Assembly (NCBI GenBank): GCA_016795465.1
Contig: JAEUHK010000070.1
Coordinates: forward strand, 1 to 50,856
Source: Verrucomicrobiaceae bacterium
Lineage (GTDB): Bacteria > Verrucomicrobiota > Verrucomicrobiia > Verrucomicrobiales > Verrucomicrobiaceae
Length of the DNA: 50,856 nucleotides
Reading direction: 5' to 3'
Shown piece by piece: positions 32,463-41,376 of this stretch. Under the pieces are notes generated by a model, which was not told where the DNA came from, made no database searches, and saw only the letters and a list, made by a program, of their open reading frames with translations. Both the position numbers and the translations under genes were made by a program. Within the stretch, counting starts at the first letter, position 1. Every line of letters starts with the position of its first letter.

Positions 32463-34303
32463 AGCTCCTGCGCGACCTTCCAGCTCTCGGTGTCGATGCC
32501 GGAGCGGATCTTCGCAAAGCTCGCCGCGATGCGTTCTCGCGTGATCTGGCCAAAGAAGCGCACGAGGCGGACGAGCTTGCGGACCTCGGTTTCGTTCACG
32601 GAGGAGTTCGTGATCATCGATTCAGCATGCGCGATGGCGCAGCTCCACACGAAAAGCTCCGCGCCGACATCGACGAAGTGGCCGAGCAGCACCTGACGTT
32701 TTTCGAGCTTGGGTCCGTTGACGGCCATCGCGAGAAAAAGGTCTCGCGCGAGCTTTCGACTGAGACGTGCGATGGCATCGAGATCGTCTTGAAGATCGGG
32801 ATGCAAACCTTCAGCGGCATCACCTGCTCCAAACGGCATCCATTTGAGCGGATACCACGCGGCGTAAAACCTCGCCGCACGCATAGCGGCCTTCACGCGG
32901 GTTTTCCACGGCAGCGTGGAGTTCACCACCTCGGCACCCACCTTCAAATGGGGATCGAGAGCCTCCCGGGCTATGAAAAGGCGCATGATCTCGCTGCTGC
33001 CCTCAAAGATGGTGTTGATGCGTGAATCGCGGAAAAGACGTTCGACGGGCTCGGGGACCTCACCGCGGGCTTTGAGCGATTGCGCGGTCTCAAAGCCGCG
33101 TCCGCCGCGGATCTGCATGGTGTCATCCATGATGCGCCAGGACTTCTCACTGCCCCAAAGCTTGCCGATGGCGGCTTCGAGGCGAACGTCGGCATTCTTG
33201 TCCTTGTCCACGAGCGAGGAGACGTAACGCACCACGCTTTCCATCGCGAAAGTATCCGCTGCCATGCGACTGAGCTTGTCCGCGATGGCCGCGTGACGGC
33301 CGATGGGCTGCCCCCACTGCTCACGCGAGCGTGCCCAGTGTCGGCTGATGTCGAGACAGCGCTTCGAAAGCCCCGCACAAGCCGCCGGCAGCGTGATGCG
33401 GCCCGTGTTCAGCGTGGTCAAAGCGACCTTCAATCCACGGCCGACACCGCCGAGCACGTTTTCGACCGGCACGCGAACGTTGTCGAAGTGGATGACACCA
33501 TTGTAGAGCGCTTTCAGGCCCATGAAGCGGCAGCGATTGATGATCTCCACGCCCGGCCACGAGGTCTCGACGATGAAGGCGGTCGTGGCATGCGGCTTGT
33601 CCGGTGTGGGCGTCTTGGCCATCACGACGATGATGCCGGCACGCGTGCCATTCGTGCACCACAGCTTGTCACCGCTGAGGACGTAGTGATCGCCTTCGAG
33701 CCTCGCCTCCGTCTTCATGCGGGCGGGGTCGGAACCTACTTCATTCTCAGTCAAAGCGAAGGCACTGATCTCGCCCTTCGCACAGCGGGGCAGATACTTC
33801 ATCTTCTGCTCCTCCGTGCCGAAGAGGATTAACGGCTGCGGCGCACCGATGGATTGATGCGCGGAGAGCAGCGCGGCGAGGTTTCCGCAACGCGAGCCGA
33901 GCAGCATGGCGGCGCGGGAGTAATTGGTCTGCGAGAGACCGAGGCCGCTGTATTTGACGGGGATCTTGATGCCGAAGGCACCGATCTTCGCGAGCTCGGC
34001 GAGCAGACCATCGGGTATCTCGCCCGTGGCGTCGATGGCATCGGGGTCGGCATGCTGGTCGAGCACGGCTTCGAGGCGATGGAGGAACGCATCGCCCTGG
34101 TCGCGATCCTCGATGCTTTGCTTCGGAAAAGGCAGCAGCTTGTCGAAGTCCGGCTCGCCAAAGAACAAACCGGCGGCGAGACCGGTGTTATGCCGCTCGT
34201 CACGAGCAGCCTCCGCCATTTCGAGGGCGGCGCGTTGTCCCGCGTTCATGCGGGAGGTGTCGATGAGGGTTTTCGGCGCGTCTGGGATGAAGGTCGTGTT
34301 CAT
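32459..34303 (-). CDS. Acyl-CoA dehydrogenase (long form)
   Basis: 614 aa from ATG 34303. Standard acyl-CoA dehydrogenase core: N-terminal helical part, FAD/substrate middle part with AFALTENEVGSDPARMKTEA and YVLSGDKLWCTNG, and C-terminal helical domain with the FAD-binding RGGRGFETAQSL and FEGSSEIMRLFIARE. A further about 170 residues follow the core, so it is longer than the 380-aa classical enzymes and resembles the VLCAD/FadE12-like group. It oxidises acyl-CoA in beta-oxidation. No other fad gene adjoins it. Confidence 0.9.
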   Translation of the reverse strand: MNTTFIPDAPKTLIDTSRMNAGQRAALEMAEAARDERHNTGLAAGLFFGEPDFDKLLPFPKQSIEDRDQGDAFLHRLEAVLDQHADPDAIDATGEIPDGLLAELAKIGAFGIKIPVKYSGLGLSQTNYSRAAMLLGSRCGNLAALLSAHQSIGAPQPLILFGTEEQKMKYLPRCAKGEISAFALTENEVGSDPARMKTEARLEGDHYVLSGDKLWCTNGTRAGIIVVMAKTPTPDKPHATTAFIVETSWPGVEIINRCRFMGLKALYNGVIHFDNVRVPVENVLGGVGRGLKVALTTLNTGRITLPAACAGLSKRCLDISRHWARSREQWGQPIGRHAAIADKLSRMAADTFAMESVVRYVSSLVDKDKNADVRLEAAIGKLWGSEKSWRIMDDTMQIRGGRGFETAQSLKARGEVPEPVERLFRDSRINTIFEGSSEIMRLFIAREALDPHLKVGAEVVNSTLPWKTRVKAAMRAARFYAAWYPLKWMPFGAGDAAEGLHPDLQDDLDAIARLSRKLARDLFLAMAVNGPKLEKRQVLLGHFVDVGAELFVWSCAIAHAESMITNSSVNETEVRKLVRLVRFFGQITRERIAASFAKIRSGIDTESWKVAQEL

Positions 34304-34372
34304 GGCCGTGATGGGTTGTTGCCGTTTTTGACAACCCACCCGGCGGGAGATTCAAAGAAAGCTGGGCAGCGA

Positions 34373-35209
34373 TCAGGGCAAAAGCCATCCCATTGACTTC
34401 ATCCAGTCGGCGCAGCGCTGGGGCCATGCGTTGATGGGTTTGTTCTCGGCACGCATGCCGAAGCCGTGTCCGCCCTGCGTGAAGAGATGCAGCTCGCACG
34501 GAATGTTGTGCTTTTTGTATTCGAGGTAGAGCACGGCGGAGGCGGTGGAGTTCTGGCCATCGTTGTGCGCACAGGCGAGGAACATCGGCGGCGCATCGGC
34601 GGGCACGCTGAAGCCTTGTTTGAGCTTCGTGGGCTCTTTGAAGTCCACAAAGCCGCCTCCGTAAATCATGACGCCGAAATTGGGACGCTCGACAGGCTCG
34701 CCGCGATCACACGCGAGGTGCGCGAGGAGGTTTCCGCCGGCGCTGAAGCCGAGGAGGCCGACACGTTGAGGATCGAGATGCCAATCGGCGGCCTTCTGGC
34801 GGACGAGTTTGATGGCCTGCGCGGCATCGGCGGCGGGCTTTTCATGCGGGGCGGCATCATCGCGGGTGGGCGTGCGGTATTTGAGCAGGATGCCGGTGAC
34901 GCCGATGGTGGTGAGCCATTCGCAGACCTGCGTGCCCTCATGCACCGCGGAGAGGAACACATACCCGCCGCCCGGCGCCACGATAACGCTGGTGCCGTTC
35001 GGTTTCGCCGGCTGGAAGACGGTGATGGTGGGCTCGTGGATGTTCGTGATGGTCGTCTTGCCCGCTTTGGTGCGGAGAAATTCCTGCGTGGCAGGCGAGG
35101 GCGGCGTCATCTGCCCGGGAGCACCTTCCGGCCAGATTTTGATCTCGGCTGGATCAGCGGCTTGAAGGGTGAAGGAGGCAAAAACGAGGGCGAAAAGGAG
35201 GCGGAGCAT
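34373..35209 (-). CDS. Secreted alpha/beta-hydrolase (BD-FAE/acetylxylan-esterase-like)
   Basis: 278 aa, signal peptide MLRLLFALVFASFTLQA. Oxyanion loop APGGGY (78-83), nucleophile elbow GFSAGG (Ser156) and catalytic His in GGHGFGMR near the C-terminus. The pattern WPEGAPG near the N-terminus and the overall form fit the esterases that remove acyl groups from plant polysaccharides in the PVC group. The precise substrate is unknown. Confidence 0.8.
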   Translation of the reverse strand: MLRLLFALVFASFTLQAADPAEIKIWPEGAPGQMTPPSPATQEFLRTKAGKTTITNIHEPTITVFQPAKPNGTSVIVAPGGGYVFLSAVHEGTQVCEWLTTIGVTGILLKYRTPTRDDAAPHEKPAADAAQAIKLVRQKAADWHLDPQRVGLLGFSAGGNLLAHLACDRGEPVERPNFGVMIYGGGFVDFKEPTKLKQGFSVPADAPPMFLACAHNDGQNSTASAVLYLEYKKHNIPCELHLFTQGGHGFGMRAENKPINAWPQRCADWMKSMGWLLP

Positions 35210-35396
35210 GGGCGGCGGGAAACAACCACGGAATACACGAAATACACGGAAGCAGTTTCAAATCCTCTGCGGAACTCAGCGGTCTCTGCGGTGCATCCGA
35301 AGCAACCGCGGAGGGCGCAGAGGTCCGCAGAGAGGGTGAAAAAGGTTGGATGATGGCTTTGGCGGGCAGGAGTGCCCGCCTCACTTTTCAAAACAA
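35210..35396. repeat. Intergenic foldback repeats between the esterase and recA
   Basis: About 190 bp with no gene. First a direct repeat of AATACACG (35232-35247), then an imperfect inverted pair CTCTGCGGAACTCAGCGG (35265-35282) / GCGCAGAGGTCCGCAGAG (35315-35332), 15 of 18 pairing, then hairpin GGCGGGCA (35361-35368) / TGCCCGCC (35373-35380). It looks like a dispersed-repeat insertion plus a small hairpin element, not coding. Confidence 0.6.
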
Positions 35397-35426
35397 AAGA
35401 GCCTGCGAGAGGGCTCGCAGGCTCTT
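35389..35426 (-). terminator. Rho-independent terminator of recA
   Basis: 13-bp perfect stem AAGAGCCTGCGAG (35397-35409) / CTCGCAGGCTCTT (35414-35426), 4-nt loop AGGG, with an interrupted T tract on the minus strand (complement of 35389-35398). It lies 25 bp past the recA stop. Confidence 0.9.
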
Positions 35427-35450
35427 GGAGGACAAACGATGGCAGGACGG

Positions 35451-36539
35451 TTATTCGTCGCTGCTGCCGCTGGATTTGCTGGAGCTGCCGCCGCCTTCTT
35501 TTTTCTCGAGGAGCTTCTGTTTCACCGCGGCTTCGATCTCGGCATAGACGGTTTCATCGGTGCGGAGCACTTCCTTGGCGGCATCGCGGCCTTGGGCGAG
35601 CTGCGTGCCCTTGTAGCTGATCCACGAGCCGCGTTTTTGCAGGATGTCGAAGTCCATCGCGAGGTCGAGCAGGGAGCCGACATTGCTGATGCCCTCATTA
35701 TACATGATGTCGAACTCCGCCTCGGTGTAGGGCGGGGCGAGCTTGTTTTTGACGATCTTCACCTTCGTGCGGTTGCCGGTGACGGTGCCATCGGTGGTCT
35801 TGATGGCACCGATGCGGCGGATGTCCACGCGGACGCTGGCGTAGAATTTGAGCGCCTTGCCGCCCGGGGTCGTCTCGGGGTTGCCGAACATGACGCCGAT
35901 CTTCTCGCGGATCTGGTTGGTGAAAATGCAGGTCGTGCGGGCCTTGCTGATGATGGCGGTGAGCTTTCTCAAAGCGGCGCTCATCAGACGGGCTTGGGCA
36001 CCGACGGTGCTGTCGCCGATCTCGCCTTCGAGTTCCTGACGGGTGACGAGAGCGGCCACGGAGTCGATGACGACGACGTCGAGGGCGTTCGAGCGGACGA
36101 GGGTCTCGCAGATGCGGAGAGCCTCCTCACCGCTGCTGGGCTGGGAGACGAGGAGTTCGTCCATCTTCACGCCGAGGCGGCGGGCGTAGTTTGGGTCGAG
36201 GGCGTGCTCCACATCGATGAAGGCGGCGAGACCGCCGGCCTTCTGCGCCTGGGCGATGACGGTGAGGGTGAGGGTCGTTTTACCAGAGGATTCCGGGCCG
36301 TAGATCTCGACGATACGGCCGCGGGCGAAGCCGCCGACGCCGAGGGCCTGGTCGATCAAAAGATTGCCGGTGGGGATGACGGAGACGTCGGCCTTGTGCT
36401 CCTCGCCCATGCGGAGGATAGCGCCTTCGCCATAGTCTTTTTGGATCTGCTGGATGGCCAGGTCGAGATTCCGGGCACGGGCCTCGGCGACTTTGTTGCT
36501 GGCGGATTCGGAGGCGGTTTCTTTGGGGGCTCGGGCCAT
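35451..36539 (-). CDS. recA: Recombinase A
   Basis: 362 aa. Walker A GPESSGKT at 81-88, Walker B VVVIDSVAAL, L2-loop region and NQIREKIGVMFGNPETTPGGKALKFYASVRVDIRR are all present, with a Ser/Gly-rich acidic tail. It forms filaments on ssDNA, drives strand exchange and activates LexA self-cleavage. An SOS-like operator lies 28 bp upstream of the ATG, and a strong terminator follows. Monocistronic; recX is not adjacent. Confidence 0.98.
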   Translation of the reverse strand: MARAPKETASESASNKVAEARARNLDLAIQQIQKDYGEGAILRMGEEHKADVSVIPTGNLLIDQALGVGGFARGRIVEIYGPESSGKTTLTLTVIAQAQKAGGLAAFIDVEHALDPNYARRLGVKMDELLVSQPSSGEEALRICETLVRSNALDVVVIDSVAALVTRQELEGEIGDSTVGAQARLMSAALRKLTAIISKARTTCIFTNQIREKIGVMFGNPETTPGGKALKFYASVRVDIRRIGAIKTTDGTVTGNRTKVKIVKNKLAPPYTEAEFDIMYNEGISNVGSLLDLAMDFDILQKRGSWISYKGTQLAQGRDAAKEVLRTDETVYAEIEAAVKQKLLEKKEGGGSSSKSSGSSDE

Positions 36540-36566
36540 GATCGTGGTGTTGTGTAGTTAAAAATG

Positions 36567-36582
36567 CTGTTCGCCAGAACAG
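36567..36582. promoter_or_regulatory. LexA/SOS-box-like operator upstream of recA
   Basis: Perfect palindrome CTGTTC-GCCA-GAACAG. It matches both the E. coli form (CTG-N10-CAG) and, as I recall it, the TGTTC-N4-GAACA motif described for some Verrucomicrobia LexA proteins. It lies 28-43 bp before the recA start, where a repressor would block the promoter. A LexA gene is not in the window. Confidence 0.75.
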
Positions 36583-36662
36583 AAAACGCACTTTCGGGAT
36601 GCCGTAAAGGATTTTTCCTGCCGGAGCAGAGATTTCTGCCACCGAGGCCCCTGCCCGCCGGC

Positions 36663-37133
36663 TCACAGCACCTCCAAAAGCTGGTCGAGGTGCTCCTCCG
36701 GCTTCACCTTTTCGAGGATGGCGCTGATTTTCCCCGTGGCGTCGATGACGAAGGTGCTGCGCTCCATGCCCATGTATTTGCGGCCGTAGAGGCTCTTTTC
36801 CACCCACACGCCGTAGGCCTCGGCGATGGCGTGGTCCTCATCGGCGATGAGCGGGAAGGGGAGCTCGTATTTGGTGATGAACTTGTCGTGCTTTTTGACC
36901 GGGTCCGGGCTCACGCCGAAGAGCAGCGCCTTCTTTTTCAGGACCGCCCACGAGTCCCGCAGGGCGCAGGCCTGCTTCGTGCATCCGGGCGTGTCGTCCT
37001 TTGGGTAAAAGTAGAGCACGACAGGCTTTCCGCGGAGGTCTTTGAGGCGGACGGTGCTGCCGGGGGCGTGGTCGCCACCGGTGACCGGGGCGGTGAAATC
37101 GGGGGCGGAGGACTTGAGGGCGGGTTTGCTCAT
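36663..37133 (-). CDS. bcp: Thioredoxin-dependent peroxiredoxin (BCP/PrxQ)
   Basis: 156 aa from ATG 37133. Atypical 2-Cys PrxQ: the peroxidatic Cys51 in YPKDDTPGCTKQ and the resolving Cys56 five residues later. Also FGVSPDPVKKH and the C-terminal GMERSTFVID. It reduces H2O2 and alkyl hydroperoxides with thioredoxin. Divergent from the MBL gene. Confidence 0.93.
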   Translation of the reverse strand: MSKPALKSSAPDFTAPVTGGDHAPGSTVRLKDLRGKPVVLYFYPKDDTPGCTKQACALRDSWAVLKKKALLFGVSPDPVKKHDKFITKYELPFPLIADEDHAIAEAYGVWVEKSLYGRKYMGMERSTFVIDATGKISAILEKVKPEEHLDQLLEVL

Positions 37134-37257
37134 GGTGTGGGAAATGGGACGGCTGCACTTACGCCACGTCAAACGGCACAGATGCAGCTCGTGATTGCCA
37201 CATGGCATTCCGGGCCTAGTATCGCGCCCCTTTTTCCGTCTCCGCACCTTCACCTGC

Positions 37258-38613
37258 ATGCGTTTCCGCAATCTCACCCGTCGTCGTGAAATCGGCGCCA
37301 ATTGCTACCTCCTCGAATCCGGGGACCAGCGCGTCGTTTTGGACTCCGGCATGCACCCGAAGCTCGCGGGCTATCCCGCGACGCCGGACTTTGGCCCGCT
37401 GCCCGACCATTCGGCAAATGCCATTTTCATCACGCATGCGCATCACGACCACATCGGCTCCCTGCCACTGCTCCAGCGCCAGCAGGAAGAAACGCCCGTG
37501 CTCATGACCGAGGTCACCGGCGAGCTCAGCAACGCCATGCTGCACAACTCCGTCAATGTGATGACGAAGCAGCGCGAGGAGGAAAACATCCACGAGTATC
37601 CGCTCTTCACGCATCGCGAGCTCGACGGCATCCGCCGGAACTGGATCTACCGCGACATCGATCGCGCCTTCACCGTGCCTGACACGGATTGGGAGGCCAC
37701 GATGTTCGACGCCGGGCACATCCTCGGCTCCACGGGTGTTTTGATCCGCGAGGGCTCCAGCACGCTGTTTTACACCGGCGATGTCAATTTCGAGCACCAG
37801 ACCATCTGCCGCGCCGCGGACTTCCCCACAAGCGGCATTGATGTGCTGATCATGGAGAGCACCCGCGGCGATCATGCCCGGCCAGAAGGTCACAGCCGCA
37901 AGGGCGAGAAGGAACGACTCGCGTCCGTCATTCGTGACACGCACGAGGCCGGCGGCGCCGTGCTCATTCCCGTGTTTGCCCTCGGCAAAACGCAGGAGGT
38001 CATGATGATGCTGCACGAACTGCTGGAGGAGGGCCTCATTCCCGAGTGCCCCCTCTTCATGGGCGGGCTCAGCACCAAGATCACCGTGCTCTACGATCAC
38101 TACACCTCCCGCAGCCGCCGGAGCTATACCGGCTTCCGCATTTTGGAGGACATCAAGATGCTCACGCCTCGCAAACGCGGCCGCACGGAGCTCACCGCGA
38201 ATGCCCGCTGCATCTACACGCTCTCCAGCGGCATGATGACGGAGCACACCGCGAGCAACCAGTTTGCCTGGAAGTTCCTCGACAACCCTCGCAACGCCAT
38301 CTGCTTCGTCGGCTACACCGATCCCGAGTCCCCCGGCTACAAAATCCGCACCGCGAAGGAGGGCGACATGATCAAGCTCGCCCGCGATCTGCCGCCCGTG
38401 CCGCTGCGTTGCCGTGTGGAAAGCTTTGACCTCAGTGCGCATGCCACGCGTGAGCAGCTCGCCGACTACGCGGAGAAGGTGAAGCCCAAAAAACTCCTCC
38501 TCGTCCATGGAGAGGAACCGGCGCAAAACTGGTTCATCAACCGCTTCCGCGATACGATTCCCGAAACGGAGATCATCCGCCCGGACACGCACCAGCCGGT
38601 GGACCTTTGGTAA
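37258..38613 (+). CDS. MBL-fold beta-CASP RNase-like protein
   Basis: 451 aa from ATG 37258; the open frame extends to 37195 but that part is not family-like. The metallo-beta-lactamase motif HAHHDH is at 60-65, with a further DAGHILGS and TGDVNF metal ligands, a beta-CASP segment (IPVFALGKTQEVMMML), and the C-terminal RMMBL part (FDLSAHATREQL ... LLLVHGEEPA). This is the architecture of RNase J/CPSF73-like nucleases; bacterial members of this group act on RNA. Exact target unknown. Confidence 0.85.
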   Translation: MRFRNLTRRREIGANCYLLESGDQRVVLDSGMHPKLAGYPATPDFGPLPDHSANAIFITHAHHDHIGSLPLLQRQQEETPVLMTEVTGELSNAMLHNSVNVMTKQREEENIHEYPLFTHRELDGIRRNWIYRDIDRAFTVPDTDWEATMFDAGHILGSTGVLIREGSSTLFYTGDVNFEHQTICRAADFPTSGIDVLIMESTRGDHARPEGHSRKGEKERLASVIRDTHEAGGAVLIPVFALGKTQEVMMMLHELLEEGLIPECPLFMGGLSTKITVLYDHYTSRSRRSYTGFRILEDIKMLTPRKRGRTELTANARCIYTLSSGMMTEHTASNQFAWKFLDNPRNAICFVGYTDPESPGYKIRTAKEGDMIKLARDLPPVPLRCRVESFDLSAHATREQLADYAEKVKPKKLLLVHGEEPAQNWFINRFRDTIPETEIIRPDTHQPVDLW

Positions 38614-38625
38614 GGCCCCGCAGGC

Positions 38626-39522
38626 TCACTTCGTGAGCTTCTCCTTGATGAAGCCGAACAAGTCCGGCCAGCGCATGTGCGCGTAGTCGTTGTTGTAATT
38701 GATCTCGTGCTCGATGCCGGCCGCTTTGAGCTTCTCCGCGATGCCTGCACCGAAGTTCCCGCAGTGCGGCGGATCCTTGTAAGGCTGGCCGAGATTTGGC
38801 GCATTGTCGTAAAACAGCAGCACGGGCGGATCGTCCTTCGTGGCCAGCGCATACGGCGAGAAACGCTCGATCCACGGGAGCAACTCGTCACGCTTCGCCA
38901 CAAAGGCCTCCATGCTCGGCAGGCCGAAGGCGTGATTGCCATAGGTGTTGTTTGGGATCCACGCCTGCATCTGCTTCGGGTCCAGCGTCGTCTGCGGCAC
39001 AAAGGCCATCACACAACTCAGCCGTGTTGATTCGCGTGAAATCGGGTCCGCGCTTTTCGCATCCGCCATGTCGAATGAAAAGGCCAGCCACAGCGCCGTG
39101 AAGCCGCCCGCCGAGCCGCCACAGCCGCCGATGCGCTCCTTGTCGATCTTCCATGCCTCCGCCTGGCTCCGCACGAACTGCAACGCCCGCGCCGAATCGT
39201 CCAGACAGGCCTTCACCGGCGGATCGATCTTCGCCGTCTGCGCATCCTGGATGAGCCGGTAGTTGATCGAGGCCACCGAGATGCCGTTTTCGAGGCATTT
39301 GGCCAGAAAGTCCGGATTCGCCTTGTCCCCCGTCATCCATCCGCCGCCATGCACGAAGAACAGCAACGGCGTTTTGGCCTTCTCCGACTTCGCCTGCCAG
39401 AAATCCAGCACCTGCCGCTCATGCGTGCCATAAGGCACATTCGCGTGGGTAGGAGCCTGCGCATGCCCGAGGCAAAGGCTCACCAACCAGACAGCAAAGA
39501 CAATGAAGACGCGGAAAATCAT
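38626..39522 (-). CDS. Secreted alpha/beta-hydrolase (lipase/esterase family)
   Basis: 298 aa from ATG 39522, preceded by a signal peptide (MIFRVFIVFAVWLVSLCLGHAQ). The frame stays open far upstream, but that part is a shadow. Oxyanion HGGGW (58-62), nucleophile elbow GGSAGG (Ser137), and a candidate acid and His near the C-terminus (DNAPNLG; AHMRWPDL). BD-FAE-like hydrolases of this type are common in the group and often act on acetylated carbohydrates. Convergent with the MBL gene. Confidence 0.75.
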   Translation of the reverse strand: MIFRVFIVFAVWLVSLCLGHAQAPTHANVPYGTHERQVLDFWQAKSEKAKTPLLFFVHGGGWMTGDKANPDFLAKCLENGISVASINYRLIQDAQTAKIDPPVKACLDDSARALQFVRSQAEAWKIDKERIGGCGGSAGGFTALWLAFSFDMADAKSADPISRESTRLSCVMAFVPQTTLDPKQMQAWIPNNTYGNHAFGLPSMEAFVAKRDELLPWIERFSPYALATKDDPPVLLFYDNAPNLGQPYKDPPHCGNFGAGIAEKLKAAGIEHEINYNNDYAHMRWPDLFGFIKEKLTK

Positions 39523-39688
39523 GGCGAGTGGCTTCGCGTGTTCCGGCAGCCTTGGCAAGGGATCAGGAGGCGCATGGCCTGAATGACCAGCGTCAGGACG
39601 TCCACTGAATGCTCGTCTTCGCCGCAGAGTGGCAAAGCGGCAGAGGAGCAGTGAATTCGAAAAACTCTGCCTCCCTGCTCCCTGCGCT

Positions 39689-41107
39689 TCAGCTCCGCTC
39701 CTCTTTGTGCTTCGCGAAGATCGCCAGGCAGCGGTCGCGCTCGGTGTGGTGATCGACCATGGGGAGGGGATAGCCTTTGGCGAGGGGCAGGCCGGGCTTC
39801 GGGGGCTCGTGGAGGAGTGGGGCGGGCACGTTTTGGAGTTCCGGGACCCATTTTTTGATGAAGATGCCCTCGGGGTCGAAGCGGGCGCTTTGCAACCAGG
39901 GATTCTGGATGCGGAAGTAGGGCGCGGCATCGGCTCCGGTGCCGGCGGACCATTGCCAGCCGCCGTTGTTGCTGGCGTTTTCGCCATCGACGAGTTGCTG
40001 CATGAAGAAGGCCTCGCCACTGCGCCAGTCGCAGTGCAGGTCCTTGGTCAAAAACATGGCGGTGATCATGCGCAGACGGTTGTGCATGAGGCCGGTCTGC
40101 AAAAGCTGGCGCATGCCGGCATCGACGATGGGGAAGCCGGTGGTGCCGGTGGCCCAGCGCTGGAAATCGGCATCGGTGCCCGGCCAGGGGAGGCCTCGCC
40201 AGTCGGGATTGAACTCGTGCTCGAAGACCTCCGGGTAAAACCAAAGGATGGCGAAGTAGAACTCCCGCCACGCCAGCTCCTTGATGTAGGTGAGCACGGA
40301 GGCCTTGCCAGCCGCGGGCGCGGCATCGGCGGCCTGCTGGCAGCGCTGGATGAGCTCGCGAATGCCGAGCAGGCCATAGCGCAGGTCCTGGCTGAGAAGC
40401 GAGGTGGTCTGCCCGGCGGGAATGTTTCGATCCGCGCCGTAGCGCAGCAGCAAACCGACATCGATGAAGCGCTTCATGCGATCTCGGGCGGCCCGTTCGC
40501 CCGGAGCGACGATCTGCGCCGTGGGCTCGGGAAGCTGCCAATGAGCCAGCGTGGGCAAAGGCAAACTGGTGACGCTTTCGGCGGCCTTCGAACCCAAACT
40601 CGTCACGCGGGGCAGCGGCGCGGCTTTGTCGAGGCTGAGCCAGTTTTTCGAGTAGGGCGTGTAAACGCGGTAAGGCATCGCCGAGCCGGTGAGCACCGTT
40701 TCGGGAGCGTGCATGACGCTGTCATCGAATCCACGACACTCGATACCGAGACGCGTGCAGAGCGCGGCGATCTTCTTTTCCATCTCGCGGCCGTAGGGAT
40801 CGTAGTCGCGGTTGAAATAGATCGCGCCGGCCTGCGTCTCGCGCACGAGGCGCTCCAATTCGGCATCCGCTTTGCCACAACGGACAATGAGCCTGCTACC
40901 GAGCGTTTCGAGGTTCTTGGCGAGCGATTCGAGGTTCCCGCAGAGGAACTGCTGGCGATTCGGCCCGGTCCAGCCGTGGCTGCTTTTCCAATCGCTGAGC
41001 ACATACACCGGCACGACCTGCTCCGCGGCCGTCGTGGCATGATGGAGCGCGGTGTTGTCCGTGAGTCGGAGATCGCGGCGGAACCAGTGGAGGACGGTTT
41101 TGGGCAT
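39689..41107 (-). CDS. phrB: Deoxyribodipyrimidine photo-lyase (class I CPD photolyase)
   Basis: 472 aa from ATG 41107. N-terminal antenna domain begins LHWFRRDLRLTDNTAL; the FAD domain has ELAWREFYFAILWFYPEV, GTTGFPIVDAGMRQL, MHNRLRMITAMFLTKDL and NNGGWQWSAGTGADAAPYFRI, the class I CPD photolyase signature. It uses blue light to split cyclobutane pyrimidine dimers. Long spacer upstream shared with the divergent cytochrome gene. Confidence 0.95.
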   Translation of the reverse strand: MPKTVLHWFRRDLRLTDNTALHHATTAAEQVVPVYVLSDWKSSHGWTGPNRQQFLCGNLESLAKNLETLGSRLIVRCGKADAELERLVRETQAGAIYFNRDYDPYGREMEKKIAALCTRLGIECRGFDDSVMHAPETVLTGSAMPYRVYTPYSKNWLSLDKAAPLPRVTSLGSKAAESVTSLPLPTLAHWQLPEPTAQIVAPGERAARDRMKRFIDVGLLLRYGADRNIPAGQTTSLLSQDLRYGLLGIRELIQRCQQAADAAPAAGKASVLTYIKELAWREFYFAILWFYPEVFEHEFNPDWRGLPWPGTDADFQRWATGTTGFPIVDAGMRQLLQTGLMHNRLRMITAMFLTKDLHCDWRSGEAFFMQQLVDGENASNNGGWQWSAGTGADAAPYFRIQNPWLQSARFDPEGIFIKKWVPELQNVPAPLLHEPPKPGLPLAKGYPLPMVDHHTERDRCLAIFAKHKEERS

Positions 41108-41120
41108 GGGCAGGAAAGAC

Positions 41121-41232
41121 GGGGAATTGCGTTTGAGAGGGCGGTTTGGATTCGCGGGTGATGCGTGAGTCACGCTCGATGCCGTTTGATGCAATTCCCC
41201 CCCGCGTCAGGCTCACGCATCACCTTGCGAAT
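41121..41232. repeat. Interleaved inverted repeats in the photolyase-cytochrome spacer
   Basis: Two long inverted pairs cross each other: GGGGAATTGC (41121-41130) pairs with GCAATTCCCC (41191-41200), and ATTCGC...GGTGATGCGTGAG (41150-41169) pairs with CTCACGCATCACC...GCGAAT (41212-41232; 13 bp perfect plus 6 bp after a small bulge). The topology i-j-i'-j' is that of a pseudoknot or of two alternative structures. The remainder of the 270-bp spacer holds no gene that I can see. Confidence 0.7.
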
Positions 41233-41376
41233 GGAACATCCCGCCACCCATGCCGCATGATCCCGCCAAGATTCGCAGTGATGAGAACAAGGGCCGCGCA
41301 ACCTCGATTGCACGATGAGGAAAGGTGAACAAAGGAAGCACCGAACAGCGTTTTTTCACCACCCCCAACCTGTCCC

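Noticed and set aside
39523..40020. N-terminal extension of the 38626-39522 hydrolase
   Set aside because: The frame stays open but the sequence is Pro/Ser/Arg-rich and lies opposite the photolyase; the signal peptide at 39522 is a better start.
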